A stretch of 24,074 nt of DNA, from IMG/VR virus record IMGVR_UViG_3300024508_000201, positions 1-24,074 of that record; one strand, written 5' to 3'. Each line of letters opens with the position of its first letter. Positions within the stretch are counted from its first letter, which is position 1. Positions 7,049-14,480 of this stretch are shown here, piece by piece. This DNA comes from a virus. The position numbers and the translations under genes are program-made. The notes beneath the pieces were generated by a model. It searched no databases, had not been told where the DNA came from, and saw only the letters and a program-made list of their open reading frames with translations.

Positions 7049-7120
7049 AGACTCTATGTAAATAGATATATAAAATCTATTATCATAGATATGAAGGCCT
7101 AACAAGGCCTTTATTAGTCT
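7049..7120 (+). ncRNA. Structured non-coding segment after polymerase 43A
   Basis: The 122-base gap holds nested complementary segments. AGACT (7049-7053) pairs with AGTCT (7116-7120) and encloses two hairpins. Hairpin one is CTATG (7054-7058) with CATAG (7084-7088), continued by AATAGAT (7061-7067) with ATCTATT (7075-7081). Hairpin two is AAGGCC (7094-7099) with GGCCTT (7106-7111) around TAACAA. The second hairpin has only a weak T tail, so as a terminator it would be poor. The whole could be an RNA three-way junction, a processing site or the remnant of an inserted element. Pairings are seen; function is not. Confidence 0.45.
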
Positions 7121-7148
7121 AAATCAGTAAGCAAAAAAAAATAAAAAA

Positions 7149-8162
7149 ATGGAAAATTCAAATTTATTTATAGAGAGAGTAGAGTTCAAACCGTTTGAAT
7201 ATCCTGAATATTATACGGAAGGTTGGTTAAAACAAGCGCAAGCTTTTTGGCTACACACTGAAATATCAATGCAAGGAGATGTTAAAGATTGGAACGAAAA
7301 GTTAACAAAAGGAGAAAAGAATTTAGTTGGGAATATTCTTTTAGGCTTTGCTCAAACAGAATGTGCAGTGAGCGATTATTGGACAACAATGGTAACCAAA
7401 TGGTTTCCTAAACATGAAATTAAACAAATGGCAATGATGTTTGGTTCTCAAGAAACTATTCACGCAACAGCATACTCTTATTTAAATGAAACATTAGGTT
7501 TAGAAGATTTTGCTGCGTTTTTACACGAACCTGCTATTTCAGAAAAATTTGAATTATTAACTTCTACATCAGCCGATTATACACACACTAACTTAGCAGA
7601 AGATGATAAAGCACGTAAAGAAGTTGCTAGATCACTTGCTATTTTTTCAGCTTTCGCTGAAGGAGTTTCACTATACAGTTCTTTCGCTGTTTTATATAGT
7701 TTTCAAATGAGAAACTTATTAAAAGGTATTGGACAACAAATGAAATGGTCTGTAAGAGATGAATCTCTACATTCTAAAATGGGATGTCAATTATTTAAAC
7801 AAATGGCAACTGAATATCCTGAGTTACAGGAGGATGTAAAAGAAGATGTTCTTAAAGCAGCTAAATTAATGGTTGAAATGGAACACAAATTCATAGACAT
7901 GATATTTGAACAAGGAGATCTTGAGAATCTTAAAGCAAATGATCTAAAGCAATTTATTATAAAAAGAGCTAATGAAAAGATTGCAGAATTAGGATATACA
8001 AAAGGTCCTTTTATGGAATATGATGAAGATGCTGCAGCAGAATTAGATTGGTTCTATCACTTAACAGGTGGAACAACACATACTGATTTCTTTGCAACAA
8101 GATCTACAGATTATTCTAAAGCAGGTGAAGATGAAAACTGGGACGAAGACGAATTATTTTAA
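7149..8162 (+). CDS. nrdB: Ribonucleotide reductase class Ia, beta subunit
   Basis: NrdB carries the diiron centre and tyrosyl radical that start nucleotide reduction in NrdA. The ligand set is visible: E71 (in AQTECAVSD), E102 and H105 with the radical tyrosine Y109 in SQETIHATAY, E171 in AFAEGVSLY, and E205/H208 in VRDESLH. The length of 337 aa is normal. The tail DENWDEDELF is acidic and ends in hydrophobic residues, as expected for the peptide that docks into NrdA. The start follows an A-rich leader (AAAAAAAAATAAAAAA) with no Shine-Dalgarno. It precedes nrdA, the reverse of the usual A-B order. Confidence 0.95.
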   Translation: MENSNLFIERVEFKPFEYPEYYTEGWLKQAQAFWLHTEISMQGDVKDWNEKLTKGEKNLVGNILLGFAQTECAVSDYWTTMVTKWFPKHEIKQMAMMFGSQETIHATAYSYLNETLGLEDFAAFLHEPAISEKFELLTSTSADYTHTNLAEDDKARKEVARSLAIFSAFAEGVSLYSSFAVLYSFQMRNLLKGIGQQMKWSVRDESLHSKMGCQLFKQMATEYPELQEDVKEDVLKAAKLMVEMEHKFIDMIFEQGDLENLKANDLKQFIIKRANEKIAELGYTKGPFMEYDEDAAAELDWFYHLTGGTTHTDFFATRSTDYSKAGEDENWDEDELF

Positions 8163-8183
8163 AAAGACTAAAACAATATAAAA

Positions 8184-10013
8184 ATGAGTAGCGAAAAAAC
8201 AAATTATGGAGAATCACAAGGTTGGGAACTTGGTGTTGATTTTCCAACATGGGCAAACACAGAAATTTACGTAAAAACAATAAGCAACGGATATTTATTA
8301 GAAGGAGAAACGCCTAAAGACGCATATTGGAGAGTTGCAACAACAGTTGCTAAAAGGTTACAAAAACCTGAAATGGCTTCTAAATTTTATGATTATATTT
8401 GGAGAGGTTGGTTAAATTTAGCTAGCCCAGTATTATCAAATACTGGAACTGAAAGAGGATTACCAATATCTTGTTTTGGTATCGATGTTGCCGATTCAAT
8501 TCATGACATTGGTGCAAAGAATCTAGAGATGATGTTGTTAGCAAAACACGGAGGTGGAGTTGGTATTGGTATAAATCAAATTAGACCAGCAGGTGCAACT
8601 ATACGAGGAAATGGAACATCAGACGGTGTAGTTCCTTTTTGTAAAGTATATGACTCAACTATTCTCGCAACTAACCAAGGTTCAGTTAGAAGAGGAGCTG
8701 CATCAGTTAATATAGATATTGAACATAAAGATTTTTGGGAATGGTTAGAAATTAGAGAACCTAAGGGAGATGTTAATAGACAATCTTTAAATCTTCATCA
8801 ATGCGTTGTTGTTTCTGATGGTTTCATGCAAAAAGTAAAAGAAGGAGATAAAGAAGCAAGAAAAAGATGGACGGCAGTTATTAGAAAAAGAAGAGCAACT
8901 GGAGAACCATATATAATGTTTAAAGGAAATATTAACAGAATGAATCCAGACGCATATAAGCAAAATGGATTAAAAGTTTACATGACTAATATTTGTTCTG
9001 AAATTACACTACACACGGACGAAAACCATTCTTTTGTATGTTGCCTTTCATCTGTTAATTTATCAAGATATGATGAATGGAAAGATACTGATTTAATATA
9101 CACTGCAACTTGGTTTTTAGATGGAGTATTAGAAGAATTTATTCAAAAAGCAAAATATATGCGTGGATTTGAAAACTCAATTCGTTCCGCTGAAAAAGGT
9201 AGAGCATTAGGATTAGGAGTTCTTGGATGGCATACATATTTACAAGATAGAAATATTCCATTTGAAGGTTTAACTGCACAATTTGAAACTCGTAAGATTT
9301 TTTCACAAATCAAGATTGAATCTGAAAGAGCATCAAGAGATATGGCAACTGAAATGGGAGAACCTCTATGGTGTGTTGGGACTGGAATGAGAAACACACA
9401 CTTAAGGGCTATTGCACCTACAGTTTCTAATTCTAAATTAGCTGGAAACGTTTCCCCAGGTATTGAACCTTGGGCAGCAAATGTATTCACAGAACAAACT
9501 GCTAAAGGAACTTTTATTAGAAAGAATCAAACTTTAGAAAAATGCCTTGATAGTATTGGTAAAAATACAAAAAAGACATGGGATCAAATTTTAAAAGATG
9601 GAGGATCAGTTCAAGGACTTGATTGGATAGATAATTACTCAGTACATATTGGTTCAAAAATAAATTTAGAATCAGGTTTAGGAAAACCTTTAACTAAAAA
9701 AGAAATTGAAAAAGAACCTCTTGAAAAACAAGGAGATTATATCCCTATGAAAGATGTTTTTAAAACATTTAAAGAAATTAATCAATTAGAGCTTGTAAGA
9801 CAAGGTGGAATAAGACAACAATATGTCGATCAGGCTGTTTCATTAAATTTAGCATTTCCTACGGAAGCAGAACCTAAGTTTATTAATCAAGTTCATTTAG
9901 AAGCATACGAACAGGGTATTAAAACTTTGTATTATATGAGAACTGAATCAGTATTAAGAGGAGATATTGCGCAATCAGCAATAGACCCAGATTGTTTAAG
10001 CTGTGACGGATAA
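8184..10013 (+). CDS. nrdA: Ribonucleotide reductase class Ia, alpha subunit
   Basis: NrdA reduces ribonucleoside diphosphates to deoxy forms. Redox-active cysteines are C97 (ISCFGID) and C286 or C287 (VCCLSSVNLSRY). The thiyl radical site is N269-I-C271-S-E273. The radical-transfer tyrosines are Y583-Y584 (TLYYMRTES), and the C-terminal shuttle pair is C604xxC607 (DCLSCDG). The protein has 609 residues, shorter than T4 or E. coli NrdA. The catalytic domain begins within the first 20-50 residues, so there is no room for an N-terminal ATP-cone and activity regulation by dATP at that site should be absent. It follows nrdB after 21 bases. No glutaredoxin or thioredoxin gene is in the window. Confidence 0.95.
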   Translation: MSSEKTNYGESQGWELGVDFPTWANTEIYVKTISNGYLLEGETPKDAYWRVATTVAKRLQKPEMASKFYDYIWRGWLNLASPVLSNTGTERGLPISCFGIDVADSIHDIGAKNLEMMLLAKHGGGVGIGINQIRPAGATIRGNGTSDGVVPFCKVYDSTILATNQGSVRRGAASVNIDIEHKDFWEWLEIREPKGDVNRQSLNLHQCVVVSDGFMQKVKEGDKEARKRWTAVIRKRRATGEPYIMFKGNINRMNPDAYKQNGLKVYMTNICSEITLHTDENHSFVCCLSSVNLSRYDEWKDTDLIYTATWFLDGVLEEFIQKAKYMRGFENSIRSAEKGRALGLGVLGWHTYLQDRNIPFEGLTAQFETRKIFSQIKIESERASRDMATEMGEPLWCVGTGMRNTHLRAIAPTVSNSKLAGNVSPGIEPWAANVFTEQTAKGTFIRKNQTLEKCLDSIGKNTKKTWDQILKDGGSVQGLDWIDNYSVHIGSKINLESGLGKPLTKKEIEKEPLEKQGDYIPMKDVFKTFKEINQLELVRQGGIRQQYVDQAVSLNLAFPTEAEPKFINQVHLEAYEQGIKTLYYMRTESVLRGDIAQSAIDPDCLSCDG

Positions 10014-10026
10014 AAAACTGAAATAG

Positions 10027-10071
10027 CCAACCTGAAATATGGTTGGATTTTAGGACCGTTTTAGTTAACGG
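10027..10071 (+). ncRNA. Two hairpins downstream of nrdA
   Basis: Before the terminator that follows nrdA there are two more perfect inverted repeats. CCAACC (10027-10032) pairs with GGTTGG (10041-10046), and CCGTT (10056-10060) pairs with AACGG (10067-10071). They have no T tails and are spaced by about nine bases. With the terminator stem they make a three-hairpin 3' UTR that may stabilise the nrd mRNA or form a small RNA. It does not fold as a tRNA that I can see. Confidence 0.4.
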
Positions 10072-10074
10072 CAC

Positions 10075-10116
10075 GGGGTAAGAAAAAGTTCGCTACTATT
10101 CTTACCCCATTTTTAT
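10075..10116 (+). terminator. Strong rho-independent terminator after nrdA
   Basis: A perfect ten-base stem GGGGTAAGAA (10075-10084) pairs with TTCTTACCCC (10099-10108), with a 14-base loop, followed by ATTTTTATT. It is the strongest stem in the window and should end nrdBA transcription. It is followed by about 40 bases of A/T-rich leader before the next ATG. Confidence 0.85.
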
Positions 10117-10156
10117 TAGATATATAGATTAACAAATTAATAAAAACAATTTAAAA

Positions 10157-10609
10157 ATGGCAAAAGTATTTTACGTGATTAATCACAACGAAGGCGAAGG
10201 AGGAGTAGATTTCTTCAAAACAGAAAAAGAAGCATTAGCTTATGGAAAAGAACAATTCGAACAATTCGAAATGGGTAAAGAAGTAGAAGATGAAGATGGA
10301 TGGGTATACATTGGAGACGCATTAACATTTAAAAAAGGAATCTTATTTTCATATGAAGAAGACGGTACTAAGTTACAAGCAATTGAAGATGCTGATGCAA
10401 GACAATATGCTGAAGATCTAGAAGAAATGGGTTCTGCTGTATTCTTTGAAGGTTTTGTAAAAGGAATGTATTGTTTATTAGGTTACGATGTTAAAGGTAA
10501 AGGTATAAAATGGAGTTATACAGGTGATGGTATTAATGAAAATGAAGTTAAGAGTTCATTCAAATACGTGCACACCTTTGAATCATTTACTAACACCTAT
10601 AAAAAATAA
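10157..10609 (+). CDS. Unknown acidic protein, 150 aa
   Basis: I do not recognise this protein. It starts MAKVFYVINHNEGEGGVDFF and is strongly acidic (many Glu and Asp, e.g. MGKEVEDEDGWVYIG). An alternating strand/helix pattern suggests a compact alpha/beta fold with strands YVIN, GWVYIG, GILFSY and KWSYTGDG. There is no signal peptide or membrane helix. The gene is isolated between two terminators, so it forms its own transcription unit or is read through from nrdA. The leader before ATG 10157 is A-rich without a Shine-Dalgarno. Acidity is compatible with a DNA mimic or host-protein inhibitor, but that is a guess. Confidence 0.8.
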   Translation: MAKVFYVINHNEGEGGVDFFKTEKEALAYGKEQFEQFEMGKEVEDEDGWVYIGDALTFKKGILFSYEEDGTKLQAIEDADARQYAEDLEEMGSAVFFEGFVKGMYCLLGYDVKGKGIKWSYTGDGINENEVKSSFKYVHTFESFTNTYKK

Positions 10610-10651
10610 ATAAAATTATTAAATTTTAATATTTTACCGCCAAACTACACT

Positions 10652-10679
10652 AAACCAGGACTTCAATCCTGGTTTTTTT
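10652..10679 (+). terminator. Rho-independent terminator before the clamp gene
   Basis: Stem AAACCAGGA (10652-10660) pairs with TCCTGGTTT (10667-10675) around the loop CTTCAA and is followed by further T residues. It lies directly upstream of the candidate promoter at 10687, so it insulates the clamp/polymerase operon. Confidence 0.9.
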
Positions 10680-10686
10680 ATTTTTG

Positions 10687-10713
10687 AAACTTTTTACTTA
10701 TTTTGCTTATAAT
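10687..10713 (+). promoter_or_regulatory. Candidate phage promoter (AAAC-N17-TATAA class), site 2
   Basis: AAAC at 10687-10690 and TATAAT at 10708-10713 have the same 21-base start-to-start distance as sites 1, 3 and 4. This site also fits a standard sigma-70 pattern (TTGAAA at 10684-10689, 18-base spacer). It lies eight bases after a terminator and 36 bases (box start to ATG) before the clamp gene, where a promoter is required. Confidence 0.65.
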
Positions 10714-10743
10714 ACTCAAATAAGTTACTAAAAAATAAATATC

Positions 10744-11499
10744 ATGAAAATTACAATTAACAAAGTTGATCAAACTAATTTTATCAACTTCATCAATAGA
10801 CTTAAAGTTATCGATACTTTCGTTTATTTCAAGATTAAAAATGGTGTAGTTCAGGCTTCGGCTTATTTACCTCAAAGAGATGCGGTAAAACACCACAGAT
10901 TACCAATCGGTCAAGTTTTTCAAGTTGAAGAAGATTCAATATCAACAGATAAAGAACTTAAAGTTGCTTTCTTTGATGCTCAAAAATTAACAGATGCTTT
11001 TAAGCAATTTGAGTATGATTCTATTCAAGGTGAATTAGAGTTTATTGAAAATGAAGATGACTTTGTTGCAACTAGCTTTAGAATCTATAATGATGAGCTT
11101 GAAATTACTTTAGCATGTTCAGAGCCTTCTTTAGGATATAAAGATCTTACAGATGCTCAGATTCAAACTATCTTTAACGTAGAAGATGCAAATTATAAAT
11201 TTGACATGGATTACACTACGTTAAATAAAGTAAGATCTCTATTTGGATTAGATAAAGAAGAAACTTTTTCTATTGAAGCGAATGGAAAAGGTGTTAAGCT
11301 AACTGGAAACACATACAATATGCTAGTGACTCCTGATTATGATGGAGATTCTTCAGGTAAAGTTACATTATTCAAAAAATATTTAAATCTTTTAGACAAA
11401 GAAGATTATACAGCAAACGTATTAGATAATAGAGTTGTTTTAAAATCTAACGATTCTGAAACATTATTAACTATTGCAACATGTTCAACTGCTGAATAA
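10744..11499 (+). CDS. 45: Sliding clamp, gp45-like
   Basis: The sliding clamp encircles DNA, tethers the polymerase and, in T4, activates late transcription through gp55 and gp33. The protein has 251 aa (T4 gp45 has 228) and shows a clamp-like alternation of strands and short helices. Landmarks are LPQRDAVKHHRLPIGQVFQV (about residues 43-62) and a C-terminal domain with KVRSLFGLDKEETFSIEANG and LLTIATC. Identity with T4 gp45 is low by eye, so the call leans on length, strand pattern and position immediately upstream of the C-terminal polymerase half. The T4 neighbours 44, 62 and regA are not present between clamp and polymerase. It has its own promoter and terminator upstream. Confidence 0.65.
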   Translation: MKITINKVDQTNFINFINRLKVIDTFVYFKIKNGVVQASAYLPQRDAVKHHRLPIGQVFQVEEDSISTDKELKVAFFDAQKLTDAFKQFEYDSIQGELEFIENEDDFVATSFRIYNDELEITLACSEPSLGYKDLTDAQIQTIFNVEDANYKFDMDYTTLNKVRSLFGLDKEETFSIEANGKGVKLTGNTYNMLVTPDYDGDSSGKVTLFKKYLNLLDKEDYTANVLDNRVVLKSNDSETLLTIATCSTAE

Positions 11500-11505
11500 T
11501 ATTAA

Positions 11506-12708
11506 ATGATAGAGATACAGGAACTTATTGATAAACCAGAAAGCGAGCTTAGTGTTCAAGAAACTGAAACATTGATTGATCATTATCAAACAATGTCTGC
11601 AAAATACACAGCGTACGAACAGGCAGTTAAAGTAACACTAAACTCGATTTATGGTGCCTTTGGTAATAAATGGTTTCACTTTTTCGATATTGAAATAGCA
11701 GAATCAATTACATTACAAGGCCAAAGTGCCATTCTATATTCTGAAAAAATATTAAATAAATATTTTCAAGAATTTTGGCCAAAAGATACAGTAGTTCATG
11801 AACACTTTAATATTAGTATTAAAAATAAATTAGTAAGACCATCCGTAGTTTATATTGACACAGATTCTTGCTATGTTCAGTTTGAAGAAATGTATGAGTC
11901 TATTGAATGGTTAGGAGAATCAAAACCTCCTATTGATAAGTTTATTATGGATTTATATACGTTTAGACTTAGAGATTATATTACAAAATGTATGCAAAAA
12001 TATGCAGATGTTACTAATACAAAAAACTTTTTATTCTTTGAATTAGAATCAATTGCATATTCAGGTATATGGTTAGCAAAAAAGAAATATTTACAAAATA
12101 TTGCATGGGAAGATCGATTAGACGTTTCTGATAGATATGATTCTCTTAAAAAAATTAAAACAATTGGTTTTGATACAATCCAATCTTCAACACCGGCACT
12201 TGCACGTAAACATCTAACTGATGCTTTAAAAATAGTTCTTTCTGAAAAACCAACAGCAGATCTTCTTAAAAAGCTAGTAGATTATTTAAAGAAAGGTAAG
12301 AAAGAATTTAAATTAGCAGATATAGACCAAATAGCATTTAATAAAAGAACAAATAATATTGAAAAATATATCGTAGATGATACTATTGAATTTCAAATAG
12401 GATTAAAGTGTCCACCTAATGTTAAAGCAGCAGGATTTTATAATTTCTTAATGAATCAATCTCCTAAATATAAAAACAAATATAAAATGATAGGTAATGG
12501 TGAGAAATTAAAGTTATATCACTGTAAGCATTTATCGTGCGATATGTTTGCTTATTTACCAGGAGATCATCCTTATGAAATTGCGCCTGAGGTTGATTAT
12601 GAACTACAATTTGAAAAAAGCGTAATAGACCCTTTAAATAGAGTATTGAAGGCAGTAGGTCTTCAGACTTTAAACAGAAATTTAATTTATTCAACATCAT
12701 TATTTTAA
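11506..12708 (+). CDS. 43B: DNA polymerase, C-terminal half (gp43B)
   Basis: This ORF carries the remainder of the family B polymerase: the end of the fingers, the palm catalytic core and the thumb. Motif B is VKVTLNSIYGAFGN (K42, N46, Y49; RB69 K560, N564, Y567). Motif C is VVYIDTDSCYV (D118, D120). KKKYLQNIAWEDR (about 183-194) is the KKRY-type DNA-binding motif. The first about 35 residues resemble the RB69 fingers segment before motif B, so little sequence is missing between the halves. A stop codon immediately precedes the ATG, so this is an independently translated chain, not a frameshift product. The C-terminus ends in hydrophobic residues (STSLF), where T4 polymerase carries its clamp-binding peptide. 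Confidence 0.93.
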   Translation: MIEIQELIDKPESELSVQETETLIDHYQTMSAKYTAYEQAVKVTLNSIYGAFGNKWFHFFDIEIAESITLQGQSAILYSEKILNKYFQEFWPKDTVVHEHFNISIKNKLVRPSVVYIDTDSCYVQFEEMYESIEWLGESKPPIDKFIMDLYTFRLRDYITKCMQKYADVTNTKNFLFFELESIAYSGIWLAKKKYLQNIAWEDRLDVSDRYDSLKKIKTIGFDTIQSSTPALARKHLTDALKIVLSEKPTADLLKKLVDYLKKGKKEFKLADIDQIAFNKRTNNIEKYIVDDTIEFQIGLKCPPNVKAAGFYNFLMNQSPKYKNKYKMIGNGEKLKLYHCKHLSCDMFAYLPGDHPYEIAPEVDYELQFEKSVIDPLNRVLKAVGLQTLNRNLIYSTSLF

Positions 12709-12709
12709 T

Positions 12710-12895
12710 ATGAAACATCAAGCAAACTTTTACGAGACTATCGCTAGCATTACGAAAAACACTCCAAACAATATGGAGTTGGGTACTTCTATAAGATCTT
12801 TAATTAATAAAATTGAAGACTCAAAAAAGAAAGAAGCGATTAAAGACCCTAATCAAGTAACAATATTTCAAGATTTAGAAAATTATGGATCCTAA
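12710..12895 (+). CDS. Unknown small protein, 61 aa
   Basis: The start codon follows the 43B stop by one base, and the 3' end overlaps the next gene by 11 bases, so it belongs to the polymerase-uvsX operon. The sequence is polar and mainly helical (MELGTSIRSLINKIEDSKKK). No family is recognised. Confidence 0.65.
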   Translation: MKHQANFYETIASITKNTPNNMELGTSIRSLINKIEDSKKKEAIKDPNQVTIFQDLENYGS

Positions 12896-13076
12896 AAAAT
12901 TAACAGAAAATTTAACGACAGAACAGTTAAAACAAGTACAAGAGTATCAGAAACTCCACATGAGGCTTAAAATTTTAAAAGCTCAAATGGCAGAAATTCA
13001 AGATGAAACGCATGACTTAATTGAAACTCTTGATAAAATGCGTATAAAAGATAATAAAAATAAAAACAATGGCTAA
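12885..13076 (+). CDS. Small coiled-coil protein, 63 aa
   Basis: Almost the entire protein is one predicted coiled coil: TEQLKQVQEYQKLHMRLKIL and the following QMAEIQDETHDLIETLDKMR show heptad spacing of hydrophobic residues. It overlaps uvsX by eight bases and ends in a Lys/Asn tail. A small partner of UvsX or the polymerase is possible from position only; I do not recognise it. Confidence 0.65.
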   Translation: MDPKKLTENLTTEQLKQVQEYQKLHMRLKILKAQMAEIQDETHDLIETLDKMRIKDNKNKNNG

Positions 13077-14169
13077 AAAAGATTTTACATTCGATGATTT
13101 AAATAAAGAACTAGCGGAATTAAATCCACTAGGTTCTGTTATGGATCAATCTAATTTTAGTGAAGTTACTGAATGGATTCATACAGGAAACTATCACCTA
13201 AATGCATGTGTTAGTGGTTCTCTATTTGGAGGATGGCCTAACAATAGATCAAGTTCAGTTGCAGGTCCTTCAGGAACTGGTAAAACATTCCTTACATTAA
13301 ACTCAGTTAGAGAAGCAATTAACATGGGATATAATGTAATATACTATGATAGTGAAGCAGCTGTAGATAAAGAACAAATGATTAAATTTGGTATTGATAT
13401 TACTAAAGTAAATTATCAACCAATGAATACTGTTCAAGATTTTAGAACTTCTATTACAACAATTACTCAAAAGATGCAAGAAATCAAAAGAAAAGGTGGA
13501 GAAATACCTAAGCTTATGATTATTCTTGATTCTGCCGGTAATTTAGCAACAGCTAAAGAAATCGCAGATGCTGCATCAGGTAGTGAAAAATCAGATATGA
13601 CACGTTCTAAAATTCTTAAGTCTATCTTTAGAATTATTATGACACCATTAGCTGATTTAAAGATTCCATTTATATTTACAAACCACACATATCAATCTCA
13701 ATCTTTTATTCCAATGCAAATCGCAGGAGGAGGAACAGGTCCAGAGTATGCTGCATCTATTGTATTGATGTTGAACAAAGCACAGTTAAAAGACGGAGCA
13801 GATAAAGTAGGTATTATTGTAACTGCAAAACCTTCAAAAAATAGATTTGCAAAACCAACACCTATTAAATTTCATCTAAACTTTAGTGAAGGTATGAATC
13901 CATACGTTGGATTAGAGCAATATGCAACTTGGGATATTTGTGGAATAACAAGAGGAACTATTGAGAAAGGAAAGAAAGTTCCTAAAGCAACTGCAAGAGG
14001 CTGGATTTGTGAGCACTTAGATTATGCAGTTCCTAACAAAGAATTCTTCACAGAAAAAGTATTTACTCAAGAAGTTCTTGAAAGAATTGAAGAACATATC
14101 CAACCTATATTTAACTATAACTCAGAAGCGGCAAGTTTAGATGTAGAAGAAATGTTACAAGAGGATTAA
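13069..14169 (+). CDS. uvsX: RecA-like recombinase UvsX
   Basis: UvsX forms filaments on single-stranded DNA and carries out strand exchange for recombination-dependent replication and repair. The Walker A box is GPSGTGKT (residues 66-73). IYYDSEAAVDKE (91-102) holds the catalytic glutamate region, Walker B is LMIILDS (149-155), and TNHTYQ and GGGTGPEYAAS correspond to the L2/ATP-sensing region. Length of 366 aa is close to T4 UvsX. The Walker A sequence is more like cellular RecA (GPxxxGKT) than that of T4. It is coupled to the following gene by an overlapping stop/start (TAATG). Confidence 0.92.
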   Translation: MAKKDFTFDDLNKELAELNPLGSVMDQSNFSEVTEWIHTGNYHLNACVSGSLFGGWPNNRSSSVAGPSGTGKTFLTLNSVREAINMGYNVIYYDSEAAVDKEQMIKFGIDITKVNYQPMNTVQDFRTSITTITQKMQEIKRKGGEIPKLMIILDSAGNLATAKEIADAASGSEKSDMTRSKILKSIFRIIMTPLADLKIPFIFTNHTYQSQSFIPMQIAGGGTGPEYAASIVLMLNKAQLKDGADKVGIIVTAKPSKNRFAKPTPIKFHLNFSEGMNPYVGLEQYATWDICGITRGTIEKGKKVPKATARGWICEHLDYAVPNKEFFTEKVFTQEVLERIEEHIQPIFNYNSEAASLDVEEMLQED

Positions 14170-14480
14170 TGAAAGCTAACGTTCATAAAATATTAGAAGA
14201 TAAATTGCCTATAAAATATATTTTAGGCATTCAGGATAAACTCGAAGCGTTTCCTGATGCTTTCGATATTTTATACATATTTATTAACGAAGCGGTTAGA
14301 CGTCCCGATAGACAAAAGGAAACATTCACGAAGCATGCTTTGATGAAATACCATTCTAAAGGTAATCATGAGAACGCAGAAGAAGGTCTTAAAAGAGGAA
14401 TTCAATTAGGACTTTTAGAGCAAATTAAATTTGAAAAAGGAAAAGAAACTTACGAAATAAAAATAAACCCATATATATGA
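14169..14480 (+). CDS. Unknown protein, possible winged helix, 103 aa
   Basis: It is coupled to uvsX upstream and to the oxygenase gene downstream by overlaps. The N-terminal half is helical and hydrophobic (DAFDILYIFINEAVRRPDRQ). The C-terminal half (FTKHALMKYHSKGNHENAEE, then GLKRGIQLGLLEQI and a beta hairpin EKGKETYEIKI) has the shape of a winged-helix domain, with helix, recognition-like helix and wing. DNA binding is plausible but not shown. In T4, uvsY works with uvsX, but I see no UvsY similarity here. Confidence 0.7.
   Translation: MKANVHKILEDKLPIKYILGIQDKLEAFPDAFDILYIFINEAVRRPDRQKETFTKHALMKYHSKGNHENAEEGLKRGIQLGLLEQIKFEKGKETYEIKINPYI

Noticed and set aside
9143-9490. Minus-strand ORF of 115 aa inside nrdA
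   Set aside because: It lies opposite well-conserved NrdA sequence and its translation shows no protein-like pattern; the same holds for the other minus-strand frames in the window.
11500-11506. Intron half immediately before 43B for trans-splicing
   Set aside because: Only six bases separate the clamp stop and the 43B ATG, with a stop codon in frame; no intron structure fits there.
7000-11530. Split intein joining the polymerase halves
   Set aside because: 43A ends in ordinary fingers-helix sequence (ADQLKKRLR) and 43B starts in fingers sequence with MIEIQ. There is no intein N-terminal Cys/Ser block, no HN/Cys junction and no room for intein domains.
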